Assembly (NCBI GenBank): GCA_037074505.1
Contig: CM073484.1
Coordinates: 2,182,501-2,246,500 of the forward strand
Direction of reading: 5' to 3'
Source: Albizia julibrissin
Taxonomy: Eukaryota > Streptophyta > Magnoliopsida > Fabales > Fabaceae
DNA length: 64,000 bases
Part shown: positions 20,385-33,311 of the stretch, piece by piece
Position numbering within the stretch: position 1 is the stretch's first letter
Layout: each line of letters starts with the position of its first letter
Notes under the pieces: model-generated
Seen by the model: only the letters and a program-made list of their open reading frames with translations
The model's database searches: none
Told to the model about the DNA's origin: nothing
Program-made: the position numbers and the translations under genes

Positions 20385-22799
20385 GGTTAACACCATTTTG
20401 ATTCTCAAAGTTTCACCCAATTTTGGTTTTAGTTCCTGAAATTTGAAATTGGTGATTTTGGTCATTTAAATTTACTCCGTTTATAATAATTGGTCTTTAA
20501 AGTTTGAAAAGGACTTGGAGTGGCATTAGAGGGTGTTAATTTATCCCCTTCATTAAATTGGCTTATTGGCCTTCTTACAGGAAAACCGATGTGTGGCAAA
20601 TATATTATAAAACCTGTAAGGTGTTTTTTTTTTTAATTTTTTTTAAAAAAACCTTGCTTGACTACTGATGGCATTCTGGGCAAATATGGGATGAGAGTTG
20701 CTTTTGAGCAACTTTGGAGCGGAGCATGGATCATATGTGAAGGTCTTAGTCGGCGTCAATGGTGGCTCTGTAATTCGAATAAACCACCCAACCTTCGAAA
20801 ACCCACCCAGCAGCGAGTTCATCAACATAAATGAATTATGATCTTGAGAAAATGAGCACTTCCAATTCACATTCAATTAATCATCAAGAAAATATCAATA
20901 TATTAAATTAGATCTTAAGCTACCAGTTACACACAAACACTTATATGAATCAAAAATTAAAAAAAAACAAAACCCATCATGAGTATATTCATGATGCAAG
21001 CAAGATTTAACAGGGAACGAATCAACAACTAAAAAAATAAAAACCCATTTGGAGCAAATAAAATGGGAGATAGTTGTTATTGAGGCGTCAAAACTGGAAT
21101 TGAAGAAACATCAGGATCGAGAAGACACCAAAGGAACCAGAAAGCATCCTCCACCGAAGAAGGAGAAATAAAGAATGGAGACAATGGAAGCCATCGTCAG
21201 ATCGCATCCTCTACCGTGTCGCCATCATCATTCAAGCAACGTTGCATCCTCCACCAGGTCGCACACTGAAGATGGCTAAGGGGGCTGAAGAGGAGATGAC
21301 AGTGGTCGAAGAAGGAGGTGGGATCATCTAAGGATCTCACTCTGATGCTTCGTGTTGCCATCGTCAGTTAAGCAAGGGAGTCTCTTTCTTTCTTTTTCAT
21401 TTTTTTAGTAAAGGAACAACCAATACTCCTAATTATTTTTTAAGGTGTAATTAATACTTAAAATATTTTATGGTGCAATTTTACCCACAATATATTAAAA
21501 TTAGTGTAATTTCACCCTAACTTAACTGAGCAGAAAACGTCTGTTTCCCTCAATTATTGAAGAGTGATATAAGGGATAGACTAAGCATAATAGTACTTGA
21601 AGCTTGTCAATATGAAATTGCAACAAACCAAAAAATTTGTGAAGTTGTTCGAGTAAGTGAAGAAAAGCAATAAGTCGACAAATAGGAAGAAAAGAAAAAA
21701 GTTGTAGTTGAAGTTGAGGAAGGTAGTGGTAATGTGAAAGATGAAAACTTTGTGTGATAATTCACCTAAAGTTATAGCAGATCTTGGAAAATTAGAACTT
21801 GAAGAGAAACCGCAGGAGGAGTAGAACAATGACACTGATTTTTGTTGCAAGGAATTAAAAATTAAATCTCATAACTTGCTTCTTTGTAACTTGTAATTTA
21901 TGCAGCATCAAAATCAAAAAGCAATGAAGAAGAAAAGGCATAAATTTCTAGGACACATGAAACATAAGTACGAGAAGCAACTGTGCAGTCAATGGAAAAG
22001 GAAGAAGAGAAAGAGACTGGAGAGAGACCTATGGAAGACAACTCAACAGCGACCCAATATAGATCTAACCCAAAAGATCCCAAATCTGGTTCTACCTGAT
22101 TTATTGCTATTAATGATGTGTGAGCTGAAGCTATCTATGGAGGTGTCGAAGGAGACGTGGGTATGTAGTGCGTACTTCGTCTGATGGCTACCGGAGAGGC
22201 CGGCGAAGAAAAAAGGATGGTGGAGATGTTTCAAATAAGAAGATAAGCATTGACGCTATGCTGCCTCCGGGGCCCCTTCGCCGATGCAGCCATCAAGGTC
22301 GTCCTTTCATTTCTGACGCTAACGGTTCAAGGCGAAGGTATGTCAATAGTGACTTGGCGACTTTGATCAAGTAGAAGTTAGCGACGGATGCTTGTTTCTG
22401 GAAGACCAGGAGGCTGGACGCTGGATGGTGTCAATAGACAAAAGGAAACGGACGATTCATTCCGTCAAAGGAGGGGTGGAATTGCACTAATTTTATTCTA
22501 TTAAGGGTAAAATTGTACCTTAAAATACTTTAGATGTTAATTATAGCTAAAAAAATAGTTGGGGTGCTGATTACATCTTTATCCTTTTTTTTATAATTTA
22601 AATAAACACCCCACAAGTTTTATAATATATTTATTACATCAACTTTTTTACTAAGCAATCACATAAGTAGTGTTAAACTTTAGGGATGTGACCAATTATT
22701 ACAAACGGAGTAAAATTGAAGGATAAAAACCATTAATTTCAAAATTCAGGATTAAAATGAAAATTGGATGAAACTTAAAGATTAAAGTAGTATTAACTC
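20385..22799. mobile_element. Long terminal-inverted-repeat element, 2.4 kb (Mutator-like candidate)
   Basis: Left arm 20385 to about 20640 and right arm about 22575-22799 are inverted copies: GGTTAACACCATTTTGATTC pairs with the reversed GAGTTAATACTACTTTAATC, followed by shared blocks such as TTTACTCCGTTTATAATAAT. The same arm motif (TTTGGTCCCTCAAGTTTGA type) forms the small foldback at 36605-36868. The 20640-21416 interior is less AT-rich than the flanks and could be captured host DNA, but I recognise no protein in it. A second element is nested inside. No transposase and no 9-bp duplication were found. Confidence 0.55.
21417..22573. mobile_element. Second inverted-repeat element nested in the 20385-22799 unit
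   Basis: Left arm 21417-21552 contains GGTGCAATTTTACCC and AAATTAGTGTAATTTCACCC. Right arm about 22436-22573 contains the inverted GGGTGGAATTGCACTAATTTT and GGGTAAAATTGTACC. The interior (21553-22435) has short ORFs rich in Lys and Glu on plus, without recognisable domains. Confidence 0.55.
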
Positions 22800-23640
22800 A
22801 AAATAAAATCCTCCGTAAAGTACCGTCTACTTTATTGATAATTTTGATTTTTTTAAAAAATATTTAATATTTTGGGCATCAATATTCAATAATAACGGTT
22901 AAAAAAGGGAAAATATATAAAAATAGCATTTGAATTAGAAAAACCCAAAAAATATAATAAATGAGCAAAATGAAAAATATTTGATCATGTAGAAATATGG
23001 ATTTTTGAAGTTTAGATTTTGATAATTTAAATATAAAAAATTACAACTTAAAAATAATAATTAACAGTTTGGGTATACATAATGATAACTTAGAAAGTTT
23101 AAATTGTTAATTTTTATATCTAAATTGCTAATATCTATATTCAAATTTTCAAATACTCAAACTTCAAAATCTCTTCTGATGTATTTATTTATCTTTTTAA
23201 TAATTTAATATGTATATTAATATTTTTTAATTCAAATAATATTTTTATATGGTTATAATAAAAAAATAAAAACAAATAATCAAGGTTAGTTAATATTCCG
23301 CGGAGAGAGGCGTTTGGGTAAGATGGTAATTAAAGAAGAATAGAAGGACACATGTGTATGTGGCAAACAAAAAAAGAAGGACACATGTGTAACTATAAAC
23401 CTAAATTCATGGCGCTGGATGGAAACGAGCGGTGGAGATGAGAGGAAGTATGGCCATGATGAATTGAGGATACAGCATCATGATGAGAGGCAGGCACGCA
23501 TGTGCATCAGAGGAGCGAATACAAGAACGGGATTTGACTTCATTCCAGAGACAGGCCGAGGGTAGAAGAAAGAGAAAGGTGACAAAGAAAGAATGAAGAA
23601 AATTCAATCCGATCGAATACAATTTTGACGTCCGCAAGGA
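22800..23640. other. AT-rich spacer before SEUSS, no gene seen
   Basis: Very AT-rich up to about 23290, then the likely SEUSS promoter. A 15-bp segment, AGGACACATGTGTA, is repeated at about 23344 and 23380. Confidence 0.4.
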
Positions 23641-24816
23641 CTCTCTTCTCTCTCCCTTCTCTCTCACTCATCTTTTCGCTCCTCTTTCCACTTTCTCTCT
23701 CTACACCTCACAGCCACGAACAGGGTGTTTACTGAGATTGATAGTCCATATCCCAGGTGATACACTGAGAAACCCTAGATAAGCTCCACTTACATCTTCA
23801 ATACTATTCTCAATGAAGGAAAATCTGAGTGCAAATTCCCTGCTTTTCTTAATTCTTAATTCTTAATTCTTTGATCAGTTCCCACTAGCGTTATTGATTC
23901 TTTTCTTCGGTTCTATTCGGAGGCTTTCTCTGTTCAATTTCAACTCCTGGTGAGTTCTCCCTAGTCTACCACTTTGACCCTTTCCACTCCTGTTCTTGTT
24001 GCTGTCAATCCGCCGTGCTCCATTTTACTTGGTTGAGCTCTTGGATTCTTGATTCTCTTTAGCTAGGGCTCGATCGAGGACTGTTTGCACTAAATTTTCT
24101 GTCACTTCTTTTTGCATCCTGCATAACCTTTCTTTCTTATTTTTTCAATGAAGTTTTTATTTTGCGCCTCTTAATCATTGTGCCTGGCGTTGTGAGATTG
24201 AAAATTGAGCATAGACTTATAATAAAGATGCTAATCTCAATCATCTAGCTCGGTTTGCTTCTCTGTTTTGGGTTTCACTGCTTGGCTGTTTGCAGATGGG
24301 CTCTTTTCTTCGATTAAAAGAAGATTTCGTATTTTTTCCAAAGGCTTTGGTTGTTGGCGTCACAATATTATTATCTTGAATCTTGTTTCTGTGCAGTAGT
24401 TTAATTGTTTTACTGCCTAGCCTCTTGTGCAATGGATGATGAATTGGATCTGAAATGTCATGTATTGTGCAGAGATTCATGCGAAAGCCGATTGAAGGTT
24501 GCTTCTCTGACCGCATCAGTGCAACCGTGACCTTCAGAATCGAAGGTTGTTTCTTGGTTTCAGCTTTATTTGGTCTATGGCTCGTGCTTGGTTAAACTTA
24601 ACACCACAGGCTCTGGAAGAATTCTTGCCCATTTCTGCTGGCGTGCAGTAAATCCTCTGGAGCTTGGAGCCTTACGTTTTGGTATGAAATACTATCTGGG
24701 TTGAACCATATGCCCAGTTTATCAAAAGCTGGTGTGTGATTGTAGTTTGTTGAACTCATGCTTTATACTTAGTTGTTCTGCTTAGGTGATTGTGTGAAGA
24801 CCTCAACATTGAAAGG
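23641..24816 (+). promoter_or_regulatory. SEUSS 5' leader region with at least one probable 5'UTR intron
   Basis: CT-rich leader sequence runs from about 23640. A strong donor (CTCCTG/GTGAGTT, near 23950) and an acceptor (TGCTTAG, ending at 24785) would remove an intron of about 830 bp just before the start codon. SEUSS genes typically have 5'UTR introns; the exact exons are inferred. Confidence 0.45.
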
Positions 24817-27800
24817 ATGGTACCCCCGGGACCACCCACTCCGATTGGTGGTGCCCAGTCTGTCTCACCCTCCCTCTTGAGATCTAATTCTGGAATGTTG
24901 GGAGCTCAAGGGGGTCCGATGCCTTCACAGTCTTCTTTTCCCTCGCTTGTGTCACCGCGGACCCCGTTTAACAACATGAACATGCTAGGAAATATGTCCA
25001 ATGTATCTTCCATGCTGAATCAGTCTTTCCCAAACGGGGTTCCAAATTCTGCGCTCTCTGGTCCCGGAAGTAGCCAGCGAGCAGGTGTTGATGCTGGAGC
25101 TAAAACAGATCCTCTTTCCAGTGTTGGCAATGGAATGAGCTTCAATAATACCACATCCTCGTATGTACAATCAAATATGGCGAATCCTGGTCCATCTGGT
25201 CAAGGTCAGGCTCAACAATTTTCAAATCCTTCTGGCAACCAACTATTGCCAGATCAACAACATTCCCAACAACTTGACCCTCAAAATTTTCCACATAGTC
25301 AGCAGTCATTGCAACAGTTCCCAGGTCCTCTGAACTCTCAGCAACAACAGCAGCAGCAACATTTTCAATCAATTCGAGGAGGGATAGCTGGCATCGGACC
25401 TGTTAAATTGGAGCCCCAAGTAAACAATGAACAACTTGGGCAGCAGCAGCAGCAGATGCAATCATTGAGGAATCTTGCACCAGTGAAACTGGAACCTCAA
25501 CAAATGCAAACAATGAGATCTATGCCACCAGTGAAAATGGAGCCCCAACATTCTGACCAGTCACTATTTTTACAGCAGCAGCAGCAGCAGCAACAACAAC
25601 AATACCTCCACATGTCACGGCAACCCTCTCAGGCTGCTGCTGCTCAGCTTAATCTATTGCACCACCAGAGAATGTTGCAATTACAACAGCACCAACAACA
25701 ACAACTCTTAAAGGCAATGCCTCATCAACGGCCACAAATACAACAACAGTTTCAACAGCAGAATATGCCTATAAGGACTCCCAAGCCAGTTTATGAACCT
25801 GGAATGTGTGCTAGGCGGCTGACGCAGTACATGTATCAGCAACAGCATAGACCTGAAGTAAGAAGTATTCTATCTATTCTATTGCCTTTGTTATGTGCAT
25901 ACTCTCTGTCCTACTAAGATGCTTTGTTTCTTCATTTTCTTTAGGATAACAACATTGAGTTCTGGAGGAAATTTGTTGCTGAATATTTTGCTCCTAATGC
26001 GAAAAAGAAGTGGTGCGTTTCTATGTATGGAAGCGGCAGACATACAACTGGGGTTTTTCCTCAGGTATGCTACTATTGAAACCCTTCCAAACTATTTTCT
26101 TGGGGCCTTGATAACCCTGTCACGGCAAATTATTGTATGAGGTCCACTATTCTAAACTAAATTATTTTATCTTAATCTTTTTTGTTATTATCATTGTCAT
26201 GTATTGGGCAACTGCTCCCTTTCATGTCGTCACAGACAAATATGGGATCAAAGGAGTAGTAGCTTAATTCAATGCTAAGCATTAGCATAATCTAAGATGT
26301 TTATTATTGAAAATTTTTCAGGACGTATGGCACTGTGAAATATGTAATCGCAAACCTGGCCGTGGGTTTGGTAAGATTCTGTTTTTGGGTTACCTTTTCA
26401 GCATATCTTTGTTCAGTTTTCTCCCGTCTCAATGTGGTCATCCTAACCTCTTTTACTTATTTTGTTTGATCTGAGGATAGTTTATACTTTAAATATATGG
26501 CCTTGGTGAATTATTCTCCTTTCTGACTCATGAAAGCTTTTGTACAATTTCAGAAGCAACTGTCGAGGTACTTCCCAGGCTCTTCAAAATAAAGTATGAA
26601 AGTGGCACTTTGGAAGAGCTACTTTATGTAGACATGCCTCGAGAGTATCATAATTCCTCTGGTCAGATTGTTCTGGATTATGCGAAAGCAATACAAGAAA
26701 GTGTTTTTGAGCAACTCCGTGTTGTTCGTGATGGTCAACTTCGAATAGTTTTTTCTCCAGACCTGAAGGTTATGCATAGAAATTATAATTTTCAGTTTTA
26801 AAGTAAAAAACGCTGGGGCATTTTTTTTCTTGTTTCATTTTTTTTTTTATTTTGTCTAAGAAGATGCTGACATTCTAATGTTTATTATTTCTTTTGCAGA
26901 TATGCTCTTGGGAATTTTGTGCTCGGCGTCATGAGGAGCTTATCCCAAGAAGACTGTTAATACCTCAGGTTATTTATTAAATAATTGCCGTCACAATAAG
27001 CTTGGACATTTGAATCAATAGTTCTCTACTTATTTAAATGAACTAGGGGATGTGGTTGATTGATTAATAAATTGATTTCAGCAGATTCTGTTAAACTATT
27101 CAGTAATCTACTCTTGAGGGGCATATATCCTTTATTGGTAATTAGACTACACATTTGTATCATATGACAGTCGCAAGTCCTGAGATTTTTACTTGCGAAG
27201 GTGTTTGCTGAGCACACCATATAGTATGGGTTTTGGTTTTGCTGCATAATAATTCTAAGAATCTTTTTGTAATGTTGACATTCATTTCGTAGAGATGGTG
27301 ACAAAGTGATGGGTGCGAGTACAAATTTAGAATGTTGCTGCATTGTGGTTGTTCACCGTCTTATTTATATTTCTGTTATTCAGGTTAGTCAGCTTGGAGC
27401 AGCTGCTCAAAAATACCAGGCTTTTACTCAGAATGCAACGCCTAATTTATCTGTTCCTGAGTTACAAAATAATTGCAATATGTAAGTTCTCTCTGCTGTG
27501 CTTGATTTATGTAGATTTATTTGTGATGGTTTATTTTATAATTTTTCTGGGGTAACTGGCTACATTTTGCATGTTTCATTTGGTGGAGTATTTTACCTGA
27601 GATGTTTCAGAACTCTGCTAGAATCAGGCATCTCTTTATTTGGAATAATAAGGCCTTTGCATGTAGTTCTCATGACATCTGGGGTTAAGAGCTGCATACC
27701 AGTGCTGCATTTTTCGGTTTGTAAATATTATAAATCATCTTGTTCAATTTTGTCAACGGTCTAGTTTGTAGTGCGTTCTGGTCTCTGTTGATCTGTTTTG

Positions 27801-30800
27801 GTTCTGACTCTTTGGGAGTTTGCTAGTTATGGTAATGTTTCAATGGGCTTCTTGTGAATTTATGTATTTTTTTTCCAGGTTTGTTGCATCAGCTCGTCAG
27901 CTAGCAAAAGCCCTAGAGGTGCCATTGGTTAATGATTTAGGATATACAAAGAGATATGTGCGGTGCCTACAGGTAATCTAACTATTATCGATGTTTATCA
28001 CTTTCATTTCCTGTACTTCTTTCATGGTACCGTGATGACCTTGCTTGATGATGTGCTATGGTGAAATTCTTTTTGCACTGATATTCGTGCGGGGGATCCT
28101 TTGTTCAAGGCCTTTGTCTGTCTTAAAGAGCTTTAGCAATTGATCTTTTTTAAAGTTGTATCATACATTCAACTTGATAAACTTATTTCCTGTTTCTCTT
28201 TTTTGTTGGATATGCTGCAGATATCAGAAGTGGTAAATAGTATGAAAGACTTGATAGATTACAGCCGAGAAAAAGAGATTGGACCTATGGGTAAGTTTAG
28301 TAAGTTTGCTTTATTACAAATATGGATATGAACGTGTTTGTCAAAGTATCGTTATGTTGTATTGAGGGCCATTAGCAGTCATCCAATCGCATACTCATTT
28401 GCACTGTTCATTCCAGTCCTAAAATATTGTATCATTTGTTATCAGTAGAATTAGGAGTCTTAATTTGTTTTTATCGTGTTTATAATGTATAATTATAATA
28501 TAATTTATAATTACGATTATAATTATATCTTGTTTGGATATATTCATTTTATTAATTTTGACACAAGTGTCCTGTGTATTGGGTGATTATGGATATTCTC
28601 ATCCAATCTTTCCTAAACGATGCTTGGTAATGGAGTCATTTCTAGCAAAAGGCTGTATCTGCCTGTTGACGGGGATAGTTCTAGATGTGAACACAAATTG
28701 ATGATTTTTTTCTGCCTGATTTTTGTTGCTCTTTTGGAATGGGTTATATATTTCATTGAGATGATTAGGAGCTGCAAATACAGCAACAGAAAATTTAACC
28801 AGTTTACTGAGAACCTAAAGCCGACCCCACCTAGTGGGATAAAGGCTTTGTTGTTGTTGTACTGAGAACCTAAAGATAGAGAAGCAGTAAGCATTGCTCC
28901 AGAAAGCTCTTAGGTGGTCAGCCAGGCAAAAAATTATTATGGGAGGCCTGATACGAAGCAATCAGGTCTGCAGGTTATTCTGGACAGTGAGGGATCTAGG
29001 ACTTTTATTATTATTATTATTTAAAGGATACATTAATTGAAGCTTATTCATGTCCTCTTCTAAAAATTGCTCTTAGGAGCTTAAGTTAGTGCTATTAGCT
29101 CTACATCTGTGAAGGGACTGTTTCCTAATGTAATTGGTATTGGGATTTTTGGGTCTCAAGCTGTTGAAGGGGATAAAAGATTAATGGAGATAAGATCAAG
29201 CATAGTTGAGTATGCGAAGTACTACCTTTGGTCCTCAGTAAATGTCTCATTTTAGAAGGTTTTCATGGTCCTGAATACAAGTGACATTGCAAAATGTCTA
29301 TAGCATTGAATTCTTTTCCCACAAACGTCCTTGCAATGGAAACTGTTGATTTTCCCTTCTAGAAAAAGGTTGATGTTATAATTTAATTAAGAGCTATCTT
29401 TGAAAGTAATGTTTTAATTTGAAAGATTAAAAAACCTTAGCTACTTTCAACTAGCTTCCTTATTATGTGTGAAGTGATTACAAGTGACTTCTAATAACGG
29501 GGGAGTAAATACTTGTTGAGTTATGGTTGTATAGTTGGAATAGAAGAAAATTGTGTATCCTAACGTTCCTTCTTTGTTACCCCTAAGGTCTGATAGTCTG
29601 GGCTCTGACAATGAATTATATAAATTGCAAACAACCTAAGTCATCAATAGTCTTGTTTCATGCCTGGGACCCTGGGCTTGCTCCTGGGGTTCCGTTTGTT
29701 CTTTTGTCCATGCTTTTTAGAAGATTAAAATATATCAGTTTATGAATGCAAGTTCAGTGAAGCTCTGTTGTGAAATTTTATGACAAACTATCAGCTTTTT
29801 GAAAGTCAGTAACGGGTAGGTTGAAGTTCAATTGACTGGTGTGTAAGTTGGGAGAGGTGAAGTACTCATTGTTTTGTTTTCCTGTTTAGGTGGTGGACGA
29901 TTTGTGTGTCCATGAACATTGGTTAAGTGGGCAACTAAGGCAGCATGGATGTCTCTGTCTAAAATACCATAATCTCATGTTCTGATTCTTTGCTAATTTT
30001 TTGCGAGGGGTTTATTCATGTTTGATCTCTACATGGATAATTGAATAACCATAGACCGTGATTATATTTTTATTCTTGCCATTTCTCAGAAAGCTTGGCC
30101 AAATATCCTCGGAGAACTAGCAGTTCATCTGGAGTTAATAGTCAAGCTCAACTGGCTGAAGATCAGTTACAGCAGCAACAGCAACAACAAATGGTGGCTC
30201 AAAACTCAAATGGTGATCAAAACTCGACGCAACCTGCTACTGTGCAAATGGCTTCTAGCAATGGGGTGGCTAGTGTAAATAACTGTATCAACTCAGTATC
30301 TGCATCAACTACCCCAAGCACCATTGTTGGGCTTCTCCATCAGAACTCCATGAATTCTAGACAACAGAATTCAATGAACAATGCCAGCAGTCCGTATGGT
30401 GGTAGTTCTGTTCAGATACCATCCCCAGGTTCTTCCAGTACCGTGCCGTCGGCACAGCCAAACCCGTCACCATTTCAAGCACCTACACCATCCTCATCTA
30501 GTAATCCACCACAAACTTCTCACTCATCTTTAGCAGCTGGCAATCACATGAATTCATCTAATTCACCAGCTAATGTTTCCTTGCAACAACAGCAGTCGTC
30601 CCTTTCTGGTGAAGCTGACCCCAGTGATGCTCAGAGTTCAGTTCAAAAAATCTTATCAGGGATATACACCCAAAATAATGGCACTGGTGGAATGGTAGGT
30701 GTCGGCTCTTTTGGAAATGATGTTAAGAATGTGAATGGGATTATGCCAGTGAGTACCAATATAGGTCTCAATAGTGGCAACTGCCTGCCTGGCAATGGGC

Positions 30801-31048
30801 CTGTGAATGGCAATTCAGGTGTTGGGGCTGGTGGATACGGTGCAATGGTTGGTCAATCTGCTATGGTCAATGGGATCAGAGCTGCAATGGGTAACAACTC
30901 TATTGTGAATGGGAGGGGGGGAATGGCATCTATTGCTCGAGACCAAGCTATGAATCATCAAGATTTGTCAAACCAACTACTTAGTGGACTAGGAGCAGTA
31001 AATAGTTTTAATAATCATCTTCAATTTGATTGGAAACCTTCCCCATGA
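24817..31048 (+). CDS. SEU: SEUSS transcriptional co-regulator (LDB-domain adaptor)
   Basis: Nine coding exons: 24817-25857, 25945-26064, 26322-26370, 26554-26768, 26900-26968, 27384-27481, 27879-27972, 28221-28290 and 30090-31048; 904 residues (AtSEU about 877). The start MVPPGPPTPIGG is family-typical. Residues 1 to about 330 are Ser/Asn/Gln-rich with several poly-Gln runs and three PVKLEPQ/PVKMEPQ motifs. About 330-585 is the LIM-domain-binding (LDB) dimerisation domain, from GMCARRLTQYMYQQ through RRHEELIPRRLLIPQ to SREKEIGPM. The last exon (319 codons) is again Gln/Asn/Ser/Gly-rich. SEU pairs with LEUNIG to repress AGAMOUS and other floral genes in the nucleus. The last intron is 1.8 kb and holds a tiny SINE insert. 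It is tail-to-tail with the thioredoxin gene. Confidence 0.95.
28821..28860 (+). mobile_element. 40-bp SINE 3' tail insertion in the SEUSS last intron
   Basis: The insert runs CCGACCCCACCTAGTGGG, then ATAAAGGCTTTG and (TTG)n, the recognised 3' end of Au-type SINEs. It is bordered by perfect 15-bp copies of ACTGAGAACCTAAAG (28806-28820 and 28861-28875); a shared T makes 16 possible. It is a 5'-truncated retroposition event. Confidence 0.8.
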
Positions 31049-31916
31049 AAAAGGCTTTGCAGATATATGGGTGTTCTGGTTCTTGACAGCTGCTTGTGCA
31101 GCAAAGCATGGTAGACCTGCCTTAGGCCTCCCTTATGATGGCAGGCTGCGATGGCATAGTTATAGGGCATAGGATCAAGGCCTGCCTCTGTACTAATCTG
31201 TGATTTGCTATGTAAAAAATGAAAATCTGCTGGCTGGTTTTGTGGCTGACGGGTGTGATTTTTCTTGTGAATTCAAATGTAACTTTTTAATTTTTCCCCA
31301 ATCTTAGTGTCTTTCACAGTTTATCCTAGACAGGAGACACATACATTCACGTACGCACACAATAAAGTTTGGGATTTCGGGCGCCAAATTCTGGGTGGTT
31401 ATTAGGAGACTGGACCTGAGTCTTGGACAATGACCCCCGTAACACCGATTTCCTACCATGTCCATGCGCAGATGGAGATATACTGCGTGTTCAATTTGAA
31501 TATTCATTTCCCCTAACTTAGCACCATTTTATTTCTTTATTTTGGTCACTGAAGCGCTATACATGAATTGGTGATCATTTGTTTTCTATTATCAATCAAT
31601 CAAAATACAAGCATCGGTCAAGAAGCAAGTCTGATGTGAAAAAAAGGTAGATGATTTACCCTAGACAAATGTTTGACGGATAACCAATATAAAAACGAGA
31701 GAAGAGACAAACATTTTCCTCCATCCCGGGTTCAGCCAATGCAACCTTACCAAGGGAAAATACGGGTACAAAGTATTATTTATGTATTGAATCCAGGAAA
31801 GGACTGGCCGTCCCAATAAACAAATCATAGTTTTCCAGATAAGAAGATGAGAAACAACAAAGTATCTGAAAGTGAAATCTCATTTCTATTCAGTTGTTCC
31901 AGTGCTTTCTCTGGGT
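31049..31916. other. SEUSS 3' UTR and convergent spacer
   Basis: Non-coding DNA between the SEUSS stop and the thioredoxin stop, which converge 868 bp apart. The 3' ends of both transcripts must lie here; I could not place polyadenylation sites with confidence. Confidence 0.5.
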
Positions 31917-32610
31917 TCAGATTTCCAGATATTTCTCCAGCGTCGCGGACAGGGTAGACTTGGGGACCGCACCAATTACGCTCTCTTTTTTCTCGCCATT
32001 TTTGAAGAAGAGAACTGTTGGGATGCTCCTGATTCCGTATTGTGTGGGTATGTTTGGACTGTCATCAGTGTTGAGCTTGTAGCATGCAATTTTTCCAGCA
32101 TACTCTTTTGCCAATTCATCGATCACAGGGGCTATCATCCTGCACGGTCCACACCATGGTGCCCAGAACTCCACCAGCACTGGGGTTTCGCTTGCTATCA
32201 CCAGGTTTTTCCAGGTTGAATCTGTCACTACTCGAACTGCACCATTTCATCATTTGTATATCAATCATCAGACACAACACACAGACGGCTTATACAATGA
32301 ATAGAAATCACATGAATTAGATCCTATCATATCAACTGATATGAACTGTGTTTAATAATAACAAATAAATAAGAGATTTCGGAAGCAGCAGAGTTGGCGA
32401 GTTACCTTCGTCAACAGCTTCGCGGGCATTGCAAATAAAACGGGATCTTCGGAAATTTCTGGTCGTTGATTTAAGAGAGGGGTTTGATAGTGTTGATATG
32501 AATCCTTTGAAATTGGGGACAACTATCTTTGCCCTCGAAGAAAATGGATGAATGCATTGAGGTCTGGCCATACCCACTGTGCTCACTCGTAAACAGTTCT
32601 CCAGAGCCAT
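31917..32610 (-). CDS. Thioredoxin m-type, chloroplastic
   Basis: Two exons on minus, 32610-32406 and 32236-31917 (GT-AG, phase 1), giving a 174-residue precursor. Residues 1 to about 65 are Ser/Arg-rich with few acids (STTRNFRRSRFICNA), a stroma transit peptide. The rest is one thioredoxin domain with active site WCGPC at 96-100, a preceding VLVEFWAP strand and the IPT cis-proline loop, ending KSTLSATLEKYLEI. m-type thioredoxins are reduced by ferredoxin-thioredoxin reductase and activate Calvin-cycle and NADPH-linked enzymes in the light. Sequence such as IAPVIDELAKEYAGKI and KNGEKKESVIGAVPKSTL places it with m1/m2/m4 rather than m3; I do not assign a number. Confidence 0.92.
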
Positions 32611-33311
32611 TCTGCTTCTGTCTTTCTGCTGTAATTTTACTATAAAGTTTCCGCAGGCTTTTCCTCCTCCTCCTCGTTTTCTAATTATCTGATTTGTTTC
32701 CGAAAAATGCTATTCATGAAAGAAATATATCGGCAAGTGGATATCATTAGAAGATTGTGAGGTGTTGAGAAGGCTGGAATTCATGTGGATGTCATTTATT
32801 TATTGAAACCTGATCGACTTTGAAGTTTATCCAGCTCTCGTTATTTTCCAAAACTCTCGGAGCCAGAGACGCAAGAATATAGCACGTACTCAGAAACGTT
32901 ACATAATCTACGCATTCATTGACTTCTATTTCTAAGTGGAGAACGATCAAATAACTTAATAATGCTTTTTAACTATTTATTCATAAAAGATGAATGCGAG
33001 TTGGGGCCCATGCTCTTGAGAGATAAAGTAATTAGAATTAAGGGCCTTATCGGGTGGTGACATAAAAGCATTCAAGTTGTTATCTTGTAGTTCCAAACAT
33101 GAGGGCACATCCTTTCATTTGACAGTAACCACATCTTCTCGACTTGGAATTGTGGCCTCACAAAGCTACCCAAGTAGCTTCACAATAATATGTCATAATT
33201 GCTTCATTACATCATCCTGATATCTGATATGGACAAGGGCAACACACGATCGATGCTTGGGGGACTTGTTCATAACCAATTAGACCAATTAGGGGATGCT
33301 GGAACAAGGAG
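32611..33311. other. Thioredoxin gene upstream region, no other gene seen
   Basis: Promoter side of the thioredoxin m gene (reads leftwards). No ORF or repeat I can support. Confidence 0.4.

Noticed and set aside
21900..22374. Lys/Arg-rich ORFs near 21.9-22.4 kb
   Set aside because: They lie inside the nested inverted-repeat element, and I recognise no domain.
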